Below the pieces are notes generated by a model. The model saw only the letters and a list, made by a program, of their open reading frames with translations, did not search any database and was not told the DNA's origin. Shown one piece after another: positions 1 through 11,695 of a DNA stretch of 64,000 nucleotides. The first letter of the stretch is position 1; each line of letters begins with the position of its first letter. The stretch comes from Collinsella aerofaciens (lineage in GTDB: Bacteria; Actinomycetota; Coriobacteriia; Coriobacteriales; Coriobacteriaceae). Position numbers and translations under genes: made by a program. The stretch spans positions 1 through 64,000 of the forward strand of contig NZ_SPFY01000004.1 in the NCBI RefSeq assembly GCF_005844325.1. The letters run 5' to 3'.

Positions 1-78
1 ACCGCAGGAAGCTTGGATACGCCTAGGCGCGGTCCAAGAAATCGTCCGCACCCCCGATGGGCTGCTAGAACCCAAAAA

Positions 79-100
79 CAGGAACTATTTCACCGCAACT
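79..100 (+). repeat. Solitary right half-arm of the GTTGCGGTGAAATA palindromic repeat
   Basis: This 22-base stretch matches the right arm of the palindromic repeat at 15805-15871 (AGGAACTATTTCACCGCAAC shared). No matching left arm is visible between position 1 and here, so it is either a half-element or a copy whose left arm has decayed. It lies just downstream of the folC stop codon. Confidence 0.6.
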
Positions 101-114
101 GATGAGGGGATGGG

Positions 115-1458
115 TTAGCGAAGCAGGCCGGCTACTTCGCCGGCTAGGGTGATGGTGCCGGCTGCTACGAAGGACTCGCCCGCGGCATCGAAGGCAGCGA
201 GGGCCTCGGACACGCTCGGGTATACGCCCACGAGCTTATCGGCATCAACGAGGGCGGCGAGCTCCTCTGCCGGCAGGGCGCGATCGGAATCGGTCTGGGT
301 CACGACCACGCGGGGGAACGCCGGGATCAACACGCCGACGATACCCGCCACGTCCTTATCGGCCAGCGCGGCACACAGCAGCGTGGGGCGATTCTCTACG
401 CACGGATCGATCTCGTCCAGCGCGCTCACAAAGTTCTCGCAGCTCTGAGGGTTATGGCAGGCGTCGATCAGCTTGAGCGGATCGGTGCCCAACACATCAA
501 ATCGACCCGGCGTGGGACAGCCCATAAGCGACACATCGAGCTTGTCATGGTCGAGCTCGCGGCCCAGATAGCCCTCGCACAGCATAATCGCGCACGCGGC
601 ATTCTGCGGCTGATAGGCCGGCTTGACCATGCTCGACGTATAGATCGCACGCGGCGTAGTGCAGCTAAACTCAACCGTATCGCCCACATGAGCCGGCACT
701 TTAGTCGTGGTGTGGCTCACCACGAACGGCACGACGCCGCACTCACGGCAACGGGCATCCATCACGCGCTGAACGCTCGCCTCGTGCGTACCCTCACCCA
801 AAACAACCAAGCGCCCGGGTTTGATAACCGCAGCCTTCTCACCCGCAATGGCCTCGAGCGTGTCGCCCAAAATGCGTGTGTGATCGAGCCCAATGCCCGT
901 AATGGCGACAGCCACGGGATCGGTCGCGCTCGTGGCATCCCAACGCCCGCCCATGCCAACCTCGAGCACGGCAACATCCACCGCGGCCTCGGCAAACACT
1001 ACAAGCGCGGCAGCCGTCAGCAGGTCAAACGGCGTGATGGTATAGGCGCGCTCCCCCGCCGCCACACGACGGGCATTCACGCGACGCCCCGCCTCGACAG
1101 CTGCCGAAACGCCACGGGCAAAGGCCTCGTCGCTCACTACGCGTCCGTCAACCTCCATGCGCTCGGGATAGCGAACAAGCTGCGGCGACGTATACAGCGC
1201 GGTCTTGAGCCCCTCGCCGCGAAGGATAGCAGCCGAAAAACGCGTAGTCGAAGTCTTGCCATTGGTGCCGGCTACCTGAATGCAATCAAAATACTCATCC
1301 GGACGCCCCAGCTCATCGAGCATATCGACAACCGTCTCAAGCAGAGGACCAGCATCCCCAGAAATCCGCCCCGTATCGGCAGCCAGCCCAACAGCCTCAC
1401 CAAACGAAAGCAACTCAAACGAGAACGGCACAGAATACGACCCCGAACGCTTAGGCAT
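115..1458 (-). CDS. folC: Bifunctional folylpolyglutamate synthase / dihydrofolate synthase FolC
   Basis: Cytoplasmic Mur-ligase-family enzyme that adds glutamate to dihydropteroate or tetrahydrofolate using ATP. The 447-residue product has the P-loop GTNGKTS at about residues 64-70, the folate-binding stretch TSPQLVRYPERM near residues 90-102 and the family motif EVGMGGRWDATSA. Length is normal for FolC. An upstream ATG at 1479 lacks a ribosome binding site. The ATG at 1458, giving MPKRSG, has GAGGGGA about 10 bases upstream and is preferred. It follows valS on the same strand, a common valS-folC order, with a palindromic element between them. Function is confident; the start is moderately certain. 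Confidence 0.92.
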   Translation of the reverse strand: MPKRSGSYSVPFSFELLSFGEAVGLAADTGRISGDAGPLLETVVDMLDELGRPDEYFDCIQVAGTNGKTSTTRFSAAILRGEGLKTALYTSPQLVRYPERMEVDGRVVSDEAFARGVSAAVEAGRRVNARRVAAGERAYTITPFDLLTAAALVVFAEAAVDVAVLEVGMGGRWDATSATDPVAVAITGIGLDHTRILGDTLEAIAGEKAAVIKPGRLVVLGEGTHEASVQRVMDARCRECGVVPFVVSHTTTKVPAHVGDTVEFSCTTPRAIYTSSMVKPAYQPQNAACAIMLCEGYLGRELDHDKLDVSLMGCPTPGRFDVLGTDPLKLIDACHNPQSCENFVSALDEIDPCVENRPTLLCAALADKDVAGIVGVLIPAFPRVVVTQTDSDRALPAEELAALVDADKLVGVYPSVSEALAAFDAAGESFVAAGTITLAGEVAGLLR

Positions 1459-1617
1459 AAACCAAAGTCCCCTCAACATAAAAAGAGGCCCGAATCAACA
1501 ACGAGCCCCTCCCATACAAAATATCAGCCAAACACCGCTTTGCAGCAGAATCAAGGCCACAACCCAGTGGCCCTTACCGGCAGGCAGCAAACGCCCCGTA
1601 ACCGCTATGGGAGCGGA

Positions 1618-1715
1618 TTGGGGCTTTGCTCGATACAAGTTCCGCACGAGCCGAAGGCCACTTAATGTGGCCTTCGTGCGAGCAGGACTGTCCGCAGTAG
1701 CGAGCAAAGCCCCAA
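1618..1715. repeat. Nested palindromic element between valS and folC
   Basis: Outer arms TTGGGGCTTTGCTCG and its complement enclose an inner hairpin built on CGCACGAGCCGAAG with loop TTAAT. The inner core is shared in opposite orientation with the element at 4453-4566, while the outer arms are unrelated in sequence to that copy. It occupies most of the valS-folC spacer and could form a strong RNA hairpin between the two cistrons. Confidence 0.75.
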
Positions 1716-1735
1716 ACCGCGTCCCCCAGTAACGC

Positions 1736-4432
<2,697 letters not shown>

Positions 4433-4452
4433 ATATCTCTCCCTTGCCCGTC

Positions 4453-4566
4453 GGCGTGTCCGCCTGCTTGGTTTTCGCTCGGTCAGGTCCTGGGCTCGCA
4501 CGAAGAGCACATTTAGTGCTCTTCGGCTCGTGCGGAATCTACGAAAACCAAGCAGGCGGACACGCC
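4453..4566. repeat. Nested palindrome with 25-bp perfect outer arms, valS leader
   Basis: Outer arms of 25 bases (4453-4477 and 4542-4566, beginning GGCGTGTCCGCC) are perfectly complementary. Inside is a second hairpin, CTCGCACGAAGAGCAC with loop ATTTA, sharing its core with the element at 1618-1715. It begins about 20 bases upstream of the valS start, so it would be transcribed in the valS leader. No coding capacity. Confidence 0.8.
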
Positions 4567-4641
4567 TTAGGTATCGATTACTTCAGTCTGAAGGTACTAA
4601 CTTGACAATCTCACAGAATAGCACAGGCATACCTGCCGAAA

Positions 4642-4722
4642 AGGGACAGGTTTATTTTGGTAGGTTTTATCAGGGGAAACGACATTTGCCCATATAAAAC
4701 CGACCAAAATAAACCTGCCCCT
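4642..4722. repeat. Palindromic repeat with GGGACAGGTTTATTTTGG arms
   Basis: Arms of about 29 bases, nearly perfectly complementary (AGGGACAGG at the left, CCTGCCCCT at the right), flank a roughly 23-base loop. It sits between valS and clpX beside the clpX terminator hairpin. Its length and layout resemble the other 65-80 base palindromes in the window, but its arm sequence is different. Confidence 0.75.
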
Positions 4723-4728
4723 AAATGG

Positions 4729-4758
4729 CAGGTCCCGCGGAGGTTGCCGCGGGACCTG
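4729..4758 (-). terminator. Hairpin after clpX
   Basis: Stem CAGGTCCCGCGG / CCGCGGGACCTG with a 6-base loop, just downstream of the clpX stop. The following T tract on the minus strand is weak (CCATTTAGG), so termination is likely but not certain. Confidence 0.55.
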
Positions 4759-4770
4759 GATTCAAGCTAT

Positions 4771-6180
4771 TTACCCGTAGATGCGCTGGGGCTGCTCTTC
4801 GCCCTTTACGGAGGCTTCGGTCACAACGACCTTGGAAACGCCCTCCTCGCTGGGAAGGTCGAACATCGTCTGCTGCAGCACGTCCTCGCAGATGGAACGC
4901 AGGCCGCGCGCGCCGGTCTTGCGAGCGAGCGCCATACGGGCGATCTCGTGCAGGGCGGCGTCCTCAAACTCAAGCTCAACGTCCTCGAGCTGGAACATCT
5001 TGCGGTACTGACGCACCACGGCGTTCTTGGGCTCGGTCAGGATCGACACCAGGTCGTCCTCGTCGAGCGCCTGCGTCTGGGTGACGACGGGCGTGCGGCC
5101 CACGAACTCGGGGATCATGCCAAAGGCGTTGAGGTCCTGCGGGAGCACCTGACGCAGCAGGTCGTTCTCGTCGACCGAGGTGGGGCCGGCGATCTCAGAG
5201 TTGAAGCCCACGCCCTTGTTGCCCACGCGATCGGCAATGATCTTGTCCAGACCCACAAAGGCACCACCGCAGATGAACAGGATGTTGGTCGTATCGATCT
5301 GCAGCAGCTCCTGCTGGGGATGCTTGCGGCCGCCGGTGGGCGGAACGCTTGCCACCGTGCCCTCAAGAATTTTAAGCAGTGCCTGCTGAACGCCCTCGCC
5401 CGAAACATCGCGGGTAATGGAGAGGTTCTCGGCCTTGCGGGCGATCTTGTCGATCTCGTCCACGTAGATGATGCCCACCTGCGCGCGTTCAATGTCACCA
5501 TCGGCGGCGTTGATAAGCTTGAGCAGGATGTTCTCCACGTCCTCGCCCACGTAACCGGCCTCGGTGAGCGCGGTGGCGTCGGCGATGGCAAACGGCACCT
5601 CGAGGATGCGCGCGAGCGTCTGGGCAAGCAGCGTCTTACCGGTACCGGTGGGACCGAGCAGCAAAATGTTGGACTTGGCGAGCTCCACCTCGTCCATATC
5701 ATCGTCGAGCTGCGAGTCCAAACCGTCGTCAAAGGCCGAAAGCGCAGCGCCGCCCTCGATCACGCGGCGGTAATGGTTGTACACGGCAACCGACATGGCG
5801 CGCTTGGCGTCCTCCTGGCCCATGACATAGGCCGAAAGCTCGTCATAGATCTCATGCGGCGTCGGCACATGCGTAATGACTTGGCGGGCGTCGTCCTCGA
5901 GCTCAAAGCCCTCGGCCTCGGGATCCACGGCGGGCTGGGATGCAGCCTGACTGTGGTCGTTGAGGAAGCCCGGCAGCTTGCCGTTGCGGGCAGCGTCCAT
6001 AAAGTCCGAAGCCAGCGACTCCTCCAGAATCTCGGAACAGGCGGCGACGCACTCGTCACAGATAAAGATGTTGGTCGGGCCCTTTACGAGGCGACGGACC
6101 TGGCCCTGCTCTTTTCCGCAGAAGGAGCAGCGGATGGGGTTGCCGTTCTCGTCAAAGTTGTCCTGCATGTTACCGGTCAT
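4771..6180 (-). CDS. clpX: ATP-dependent Clp protease ATP-binding subunit ClpX
   Basis: AAA+ unfoldase that recognises substrates and feeds them to ClpP. The 469-residue protein begins with the ClpX zinc-binding domain (C18, C21, C41, C44), followed by Walker A GPTGTGKT and Walker B IIYVDEID, and ends with the C-terminal small AAA domain. The frame stays open to 6219, but the ATG at 6180 directly follows the clpP stop (TAGG-ATG) and has GAAGGA upstream. clpP and clpX are therefore translationally adjacent and co-transcribed, the usual tig-clpP-clpX order. Confidence 0.97.
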   Translation of the reverse strand: MTGNMQDNFDENGNPIRCSFCGKEQGQVRRLVKGPTNIFICDECVAACSEILEESLASDFMDAARNGKLPGFLNDHSQAASQPAVDPEAEGFELEDDARQVITHVPTPHEIYDELSAYVMGQEDAKRAMSVAVYNHYRRVIEGGAALSAFDDGLDSQLDDDMDEVELAKSNILLLGPTGTGKTLLAQTLARILEVPFAIADATALTEAGYVGEDVENILLKLINAADGDIERAQVGIIYVDEIDKIARKAENLSITRDVSGEGVQQALLKILEGTVASVPPTGGRKHPQQELLQIDTTNILFICGGAFVGLDKIIADRVGNKGVGFNSEIAGPTSVDENDLLRQVLPQDLNAFGMIPEFVGRTPVVTQTQALDEDDLVSILTEPKNAVVRQYRKMFQLEDVELEFEDAALHEIARMALARKTGARGLRSICEDVLQQTMFDLPSEEGVSKVVVTEASVKGEEQPQRIYG

Positions 6181-6181
6181 C

Positions 6182-6802
6182 CTAGGCGTCCTTCGCGGCG
6201 AGGTCGCGCGAGGTGACAATGCGGTCGATCAGACCGTAGTCGAGGGCCTCGGCAGCCGTGAGGTAGTTATCGCGCTCGGTATCGGCCTGGACCTTCTCGA
6301 TGGGCTGACCCGATGCGTCGGACAGAATCTGATTGAGCTCGCGACGGGTCTTCTTGATCTCCTCGGCCACAATCTCGATCTCGGTCTGCTGGCCCTGCGC
6401 ACCGCCGCTGGGCTGGTGAATCATGACCTTGGAGTGCGGCAGGCAGAAGCGCTTGCCCTTGGCGCCGGCCGAAAGCAGCACGGCTGCCATGGACGCGGCC
6501 ATACCGACGCAAATGGTGGAGACCTGCGGCTTAATGAAGTTCATGGTGTCCAGAATCGCCAGGCCGGAGTAAACCTCGCCGCCGGGCGAATTGATGTAGA
6601 GCGAGATATCCTTCTCGGCATCCTGGCTCTCAAGATGCAGCAGCTGGGCAACGACCAGGTTGGCGCTGACGGAGTTGATTTCCTCGCCCAAGAAGATGAT
6701 GCGGTCGTTGAGCAGGCGCGAATAGATATCGTAGCTGCGCTCGCCGCGCGGCGTCTGCTCGATAACGTATGGCACGAGGGCGGAATCGAACTTGGCGATC
6801 AT
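6182..6802 (-). CDS. clpP: ATP-dependent Clp protease proteolytic subunit ClpP
   Basis: Serine protease that assembles into the tetradecameric chamber capped by ClpX. Catalytic residues, numbered from this start, are S104 in GMAASMA, H129 in MIHQPSG and D178 in TERDNY. Length (206 residues) is typical. Several in-frame ATGs lie upstream (6871, 6814). The ATG at 6802, giving MIAKFDSAL, has GGAG six bases upstream and is chosen; 6814 remains possible. The gene lies between tig and clpX in the conserved order. Confidence 0.95.
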   Translation of the reverse strand: MIAKFDSALVPYVIEQTPRGERSYDIYSRLLNDRIIFLGEEINSVSANLVVAQLLHLESQDAEKDISLYINSPGGEVYSGLAILDTMNFIKPQVSTICVGMAASMAAVLLSAGAKGKRFCLPHSKVMIHQPSGGAQGQQTEIEIVAEEIKKTRRELNQILSDASGQPIEKVQADTERDNYLTAAEALDYGLIDRIVTSRDLAAKDA

Positions 6803-6846
6803 ACGCATCTCCATTTCTCTTACGGACCAAATTGGTTCTAGATAAA

Positions 6847-6887
6847 CGTACGGTGCCCGCATGCTATGCATTGGCTGGCACCGTACG
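6847..6887 (-). terminator. Hairpin between tig and clpP
   Basis: Perfect 11-base arms CGTACGGTGCC / GGCACCGTACG around a 19-base loop, followed on the minus strand by GTTTATC. It may terminate or attenuate tig transcription ahead of clpP. Confidence 0.55.
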
Positions 6888-6963
6888 AAGCAACCGGATA
6901 ACCGGTGTATAACTTTACCCCATCACGGGCGCACGCATGCGCTCGCGAGCAAGGTGGCGAGAA

Positions 6964-8262
6964 TTACTCGGCGTCCTTGGCGGTCTCGTCGACCTCGGTC
7001 ACCTTGGCGTTCTCGACCAGGTGGTCGACGGCCTTGGAGCGACGGATGGACTCGCGGACGGCAGGCATACGGCCATCGGCGATAAACTCGGCCTTGGAAG
7101 CCTCGACGTCCTTGACGCCAGCCTTCTCGAACTCGGCGTTGACGTCGTCCTCGGTGACCTCGATCTTGAGCTCACGGGCGAGGGCGTCGAGCGCCAGGGA
7201 CTCGCGGGCAACGTCGTTGGCCTGCTTGTGCAGGTCGCCGACGAACTGCTCCATGGTCAGGCCGGAAGCCGGCAGCCAGGTGTCGAGCGTCATGCCGCGG
7301 GCAGCGAGGTTGGACAGGAAGTTCTGGCCAAGCTCCTCAAAGACGGACTGCTCGTAGTCGGCATCCATCTCGTCGAGCTGCAGACGCTCGGCGAGAGCGG
7401 AGACGCAACGGTTCTCCTTCTCGGCCGGGAGGCGGGAAGCCTTGTCCTGCTCGATCTCAATCTTGATGGCGTCGCGCATAGCGTCAATGCTGTCGAAGCC
7501 AAAGTCGGACTTGACGAGTTCGTCGGTGAGCTCGGGGGTGTTGCGGACCTTGATGCCCTTGACGGTGACCTCGACGGTGTGGGTCTCGGCCTCCTCGCCC
7601 TCCTCGACCTCGTCGGTCCAGGTGACGGACTTGACGTCGTCAACGTTGGCGCCGATCAGGGCCTCGTTGAACTCCTTGGGGTTGCTATCGCTACCGGCGA
7701 TGAGCATGCGGCCCTCGGCGGCAAAGTTGTCGGCGTTCTCGACGGCCTTGAGGTCGACGGTCACATAGTCGTCAGCCTCGACGGCGCGACCCTCGACATC
7801 CTCGAAGGTGGCACGGTAGTTGAGGAGCATCTCAACCTGGTTGTTGATCTCGGACTCGGTGACCTCCGCGGGAGGCATCTCGATCTCGACGGCGTCGAAG
7901 GAGGAGAGCTCGGCAGCAGGACGCAGGGAGAACTCGACGGTGTAGGTGTAGTCCTCGTGATCCTTGGCGAGGTCGAGCTCCTTGTAGTCACCGTTCTTGG
8001 TGGGGACGATGTCCAGCTCGTTGAGGACGGCGGGCTCGTTGGCGGCGATCAGGTCGTTGGTGGCCTGAGCGAGGGTAGCCTCGGCGCCAAGAGCGGAGTC
8101 GATGACCGGACGGGGGGCCTTACCGGCGCGGAAGCCCGGGAAGCGGTACTTCTTGGCGGTGTCCTTGTAGGCCTTCTTGATCGCGGCGTCGACGTCGGCG
8201 GCCGGGATGGTGACCGTAGCGGTGAGCTTGGCGTCCTTGACGTCAGAAGCGGTGATGTTCAA
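6964..8262 (-). CDS. tig: Trigger factor, ribosome-associated chaperone
   Basis: Binds near the ribosome exit tunnel and folds nascent chains. The product has the ribosome-binding signature FPGFRAGKAP near its N terminus, a central FKBP-like domain and the C-terminal chaperone arms; about 432 residues is normal. The frame runs upstream through a tRNA gene, so the start must be internal. An AGGAGG at 8269-8274 lies three bases before a GTG (8265) and six before a TTG (8262); the TTG is preferred by spacing. The ATG at 8277 would place the Shine-Dalgarno inside the coding region. The end is certain and the start is within a few codons. Confidence 0.93.
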   Translation of the reverse strand: MNITASDVKDAKLTATVTIPAADVDAAIKKAYKDTAKKYRFPGFRAGKAPRPVIDSALGAEATLAQATNDLIAANEPAVLNELDIVPTKNGDYKELDLAKDHEDYTYTVEFSLRPAAELSSFDAVEIEMPPAEVTESEINNQVEMLLNYRATFEDVEGRAVEADDYVTVDLKAVENADNFAAEGRMLIAGSDSNPKEFNEALIGANVDDVKSVTWTDEVEEGEEAETHTVEVTVKGIKVRNTPELTDELVKSDFGFDSIDAMRDAIKIEIEQDKASRLPAEKENRCVSALAERLQLDEMDADYEQSVFEELGQNFLSNLAARGMTLDTWLPASGLTMEQFVGDLHKQANDVARESLALDALARELKIEVTEDDVNAEFEKAGVKDVEASKAEFIADGRMPAVRESIRRSKAVDHLVENAKVTEVDETAKDAE

Positions 8263-8352
8263 CACGTTCCTCCTCATACTGCCCAGCTTATCTGAGGTGC
8301 TGGTACCTTTATGCAACAAGCGTCGCGAGGGCATAAGCCGACGCGGGTGCGT

Positions 8353-8436
8353 TGGTGCGGGCGAAAGGACTCGAACCTTCACGGGAATCCCACCAGAACC
8401 TAAATCTGGCGCGTCTACCAATTCCGCCACGCCCGC
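8353..8436 (-). tRNA. tRNA-Leu (anticodon UAG)
   Basis: Acceptor arms GCGGGCG and CGCCCGC, discriminator A and an encoded CCA (8353-8355). The anticodon stem CCAGA/TCTGG holds the loop TTTAGGT, giving anticodon UAG. A long variable arm (GGTGGGATTCCC) and the T loop GGTTCGAGTCC are present, as expected for a class II leucine tRNA. It lies directly upstream of tig on the same strand. Confidence 0.96.
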
Positions 8437-8545
8437 ATGAGCGCACAGATTAGGAATGATAGCAGATACGAACGACAAGCGCACGCACACCTTTTACAAG
8501 CTCACGACCTCACCACGAGTACGCATCGGATCCCCCGCCGCCCCA

Positions 8546-8620
8546 CCGAAGTTGCGGTGGAATAGGGACTGTTTGGGGCTCCAGTCCTCCAAAACAGTCC
8601 CTATTCCACCGCAACTTCGG
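8546..8620. repeat. Palindromic repeat, GTTGCGGTGGAATAGGGAC family, copy 1
   Basis: Complementary arms of about 29 bases beginning CCGAAGTTGCGGTGG, with a loop near 17 bases. It is one of six full copies in the window (others at 12694, 15805, 38254, 39536 and 56534). Base changes in one arm, such as GGTGGAAT, are matched in the other. Confidence 0.85.
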
Positions 8621-8655
8621 TAGGACTCGGCAGTCTGGCGGTGCTGGCCATGTGC

Positions 8656-8826
8656 CGGAAAGCGTGTCCCGGTTTGGGGCCTCGGAATGGGACACGATTT
8701 CCGCTATAGCCATCAACCGGAAACTGCAACCCGTTTTGAGCCCCTATTCCGGGATGCACTTTCCGCCGAGGGCCTCAAACGGAAACTGCAGCCCACAATT
8801 CGGTCGAAAAGTGGGCTGCAGTTTCC
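8656..8826. repeat. Three tandem palindromic units with 62-base period
   Basis: Hairpins start at 8656, 8718 and 8780, exactly 62 bases apart. Each begins CGGAAA, has about 15-base complementary arms, a loop of about 18 bases, and (for the first two) a 14-base spacer. The stem bases differ between units (AGCGTGTCCC, ACTGCAACCC, ACTGCAGCCC) and the opposing arm changes with them. The last unit lies just downstream of the xdhD-like gene, where it could also terminate transcription. Confidence 0.8.
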
Positions 8827-8863
8827 CAGGGCTAGGCAAAGAGCGGCGGATGCGTCGCCTCGC

Positions 8864-11695
8864 CTACTCCCCCAGCAGCGCTTTCTCGGGCGTGATCGGC
8901 AGCGATCGAACCTGATGTCCGGTGGCGTGTGCCACGGCCGAGGCCACGGCGGCGAGCGGCGTGTTGATGACGACCTCGCCGATCGACTTGGCGCCAAACG
9001 GGCCCGTCGGCTCGTAGCTCGGCTCAAAGGCCACGCGAATGCTGCCGATATCCAGGCGCGTGGGTAGCTTGTAGCTCATAAAGTTGCCGGTGCGCAGGCG
9101 ACCGCGGTCGTCGTGCTCGACGATCTCGTAGAGCGCATGGCCTATACCCTGGGCAATGCCGCCCTCGGCCTGGACGCGCGCGAGCGCCTCGTTAATAACG
9201 GTGCCGCAGTCCACAGCCGCCGCGTAGTCCACCACGGTCACCTTGCCGGTGGCCTTATCGACCTCGACCTCGGCAATGCCGGCCATAAACGGCGGAGGCG
9301 AAACGGGCAGGCAGGCAGAGGCATGCGAGGTGAGCGCGTCGCCGCCCGCGATGTTCTTGACGCACAGGTTGGCAAAGTCGCGCAGCGTGAGGTAGCGGTT
9401 CTGCTCACGCGCGGCACGCTCGTCGGACAGGCGCACATACTGACCATCAAAGACCACATCGGCGGCGTCCACGTCCCACATCTGGGCGGCCTTGGCGCAG
9501 ATCTTCTCGCGCAGCTCGGTCGCGGCGTTCTTGGCTGCCAGACCCGTCACGTACGTGCCCGAGCTCGCGTACGAGCCGGCGTCGAACGGCGAAACGTCGG
9601 TGTCCACGCCGCGCACCACAATGAGCGAGCTTTCAACGCCCAGCTCCTCGGCGGCAATCTGCGCCAGGATCGTGTCGACGCCCATACCGTTATCGGTGGC
9701 GCCGGTGCCGATGGTAATAAAGCCGTCCTCTTCCAGGCGCATGTCGATGCCGGCGATATCCACGTTGGAAATGCCCGAGCCCTGCATGGTGAGCGCGCAG
9801 CCCAGAGCACGCACGCGGTCGCCCAGGTCGACGGCTAGCGGCTTGTCGCGCCAACCGATCATGTCCATCGCGCGCAGCAGGCAGCGGTCGAGCGCGCAGG
9901 CGTTGAGCTTCTCGTTGTAGTACTGCGGCATGATCTCGCCCTCGTGCACCATATTCTTAAGGCGCAGGTCGGCGGGATCCATGTGCAGCATGTCGGCGAG
10001 CTCGTTGACGGCACTCTCCACGGCAAACTGGCCCTGGGTGGCACCGTAGCCGCGATACGCGCCGCCACGGTTGGTATTGGTGTAGACGGCGTCCCAGCTA
10101 AAGCGGCTCGCCTTCACGTGGTTGTAGATGGGCAGGCTCTTGTGGCCCGAGAGGCCGATCGTCGTGGTGGCATGCTCGCCATAGGCCCCGGCGTTGGACA
10201 GCGTATGCAGATCGATGGCCGTGATGGTGCCGTCGTTCATGGCGCCCAGCTTAACGGTCATCTGCATCTGGTGGCGCGAGTTGCCCGCGGTGATGGTCTC
10301 CTCGCGGGTGTAGCAGCAATAGCTCGGACAGCCGGTCTGCTGGGTGACGAACGCCACGAAGATCTCGCAGCAGCCCGTCTGCTTGGAGCCAAAGCCGCCG
10401 CCGATGCGCGGCTTAATGACCTGCACCTGCGACTGCGGGATGTCGAGCGACTGCGCGACCATGCGGCGCACGTGGAAGGGCACCTGCGTGGAGGTGGTCA
10501 CCGAGATGCGGCCGAACGCGTCGGTCGTCGCGAAGGCGCGGAAGGTCTCCATGGGCGCGGTCTGCGTGGCCTGGCTGGTGTAGGTGCGCTCAAAGACGAT
10601 GTCGCTCTGGGCGAACGCCTCGTCCAAGTCGCCATAGTCGCTCATGCCGCTGCATACCAAGTTGCGCGGAACGTCGCCGCCCTGCGGGAACATAAAGGTC
10701 ACGTCGCCCTCGGGGTGGACCACGATGTCGTTATCGAGCGCCTTGGTAAAGTCGAGCAGGGGCTCGAGCACCTCATAGTCGACCTTGATGAGCTTGAGCG
10801 CCTTGTCGGCGGCCTCCTCGGTTTCGGCGGCGACGATAGCCACCTCTTCGTTTTGGTAACGGACGAGATTCTCGAGAATCAGGCGGTCGTAGGGACTCGG
10901 CTGCGGATAGCTCTGGCCGGCGATGGTAAAGCGGCGCTTGGGCACGTCCTCGTAGGTGTAGACGCCCACCACGCCGGGAACCTTCAGAGCGCGCGACGTA
11001 TCGATTGAGCGGATATTGGCGCGGGCATAGGGGCTGCGCTTGAGTTTGACGATGAGCGCACCGGCGGGCACCATATCACCGGTGTAGACGGGACGACCCT
11101 CGAGCAGGGCCTTCGAGTCCTTCTTGGGCTGCTTCTTGGTGATCTGCTTGTACGCGACACCGTCGGAGCTCGTCTCGTTGACGGGCAGCTCGGGCATCTC
11201 AAAGCCCACCTGCACGCCGGACTCGTTGAGGAAGCGAACGATGGCGCGCAGCTGGCTCTCGTAGCCGCTGCAGCGGCAGAGGTTGCCGGCGAGCTGGCGC
11301 GACAGCTCCTCGCGCGTGGCGACGAGGCTCGGGTCCTCCTTGGCAGCGCGGGCAAGCGCCAGCACGTTCATGATGAGGCCGGGGGCGCAAAAACCGCACT
11401 GCTCAGCGCCTTCGGCAGCCATCGCACGGGCCAGCGCCTCAGACTCGGCTTTGAGGCCCTCGAGCGTGGTGATGGTGTGGCCCTCGACGCGAGCGGCGGG
11501 AACCGAGCAGCTCAGCACCGGGTCGCCGTCGAGCCACACCGTGCACAGGCCGCAGTTGGTGGTTTCGCAGGCGCAGCGCACCGACGCACAACCCTGCTCG
11601 CGCAACAGTGCAAAGAGCATGGTGTCGGGGGCAATCTGAACCTTGACCTTACGGCCGTTGAGCGTAAAGGAAAGATCGATGAGTTTGGCAGCCAT
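8864..11695 (-). CDS. Molybdenum hydroxylase, fused 2Fe-2S plus molybdopterin subunit (XdhD/xanthine dehydrogenase type)
   Basis: Predicted cytoplasmic purine or aldehyde hydroxylase of the xanthine oxidase family. The 943-residue chain fuses the 2Fe-2S domains (plant-type cluster C43, C48, C51, C63; second cluster C100, C103, C140, C142) to the molybdopterin-binding subunit from about residue 190. GGGFGSKQ and the C-terminal GAKSIGE, with the catalytic Glu, are present. A separate upstream gene, overlapping by one base (TAATG), encodes the FAD subunit. This small-plus-large fusion beside a separate FAD gene matches E. coli XdhD/YgfM, a group linked to selenium-dependent hydroxylases. Use of a labile selenium cofactor is plausible given the selenium genes nearby, but no yqeB or yqeC marker is in the window. 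Substrate unknown. Confidence 0.88.
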   Translation of the reverse strand: MAAKLIDLSFTLNGRKVKVQIAPDTMLFALLREQGCASVRCACETTNCGLCTVWLDGDPVLSCSVPAARVEGHTITTLEGLKAESEALARAMAAEGAEQCGFCAPGLIMNVLALARAAKEDPSLVATREELSRQLAGNLCRCSGYESQLRAIVRFLNESGVQVGFEMPELPVNETSSDGVAYKQITKKQPKKDSKALLEGRPVYTGDMVPAGALIVKLKRSPYARANIRSIDTSRALKVPGVVGVYTYEDVPKRRFTIAGQSYPQPSPYDRLILENLVRYQNEEVAIVAAETEEAADKALKLIKVDYEVLEPLLDFTKALDNDIVVHPEGDVTFMFPQGGDVPRNLVCSGMSDYGDLDEAFAQSDIVFERTYTSQATQTAPMETFRAFATTDAFGRISVTTSTQVPFHVRRMVAQSLDIPQSQVQVIKPRIGGGFGSKQTGCCEIFVAFVTQQTGCPSYCCYTREETITAGNSRHQMQMTVKLGAMNDGTITAIDLHTLSNAGAYGEHATTTIGLSGHKSLPIYNHVKASRFSWDAVYTNTNRGGAYRGYGATQGQFAVESAVNELADMLHMDPADLRLKNMVHEGEIMPQYYNEKLNACALDRCLLRAMDMIGWRDKPLAVDLGDRVRALGCALTMQGSGISNVDIAGIDMRLEEDGFITIGTGATDNGMGVDTILAQIAAEELGVESSLIVVRGVDTDVSPFDAGSYASSGTYVTGLAAKNAATELREKICAKAAQMWDVDAADVVFDGQYVRLSDERAAREQNRYLTLRDFANLCVKNIAGGDALTSHASACLPVSPPPFMAGIAEVEVDKATGKVTVVDYAAAVDCGTVINEALARVQAEGGIAQGIGHALYEIVEHDDRGRLRTGNFMSYKLPTRLDIGSIRVAFEPSYEPTGPFGAKSIGEVVINTPLAAVASAVAHATGHQVRSLPITPEKALLGE

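Noticed and set aside
8263..8490. N-terminal extension of trigger factor (contains AELVDAPDLGSGG)
   Set aside because: The extension is the translation of the tRNA-Leu gene and its flank; the Shine-Dalgarno at 8269-8274 marks the true start.
8656..8826. CRISPR array
   Set aside because: The repeated units are internally palindromic hairpins with co-varying stems, the spacers are only 14 bases, and there are no cas genes.
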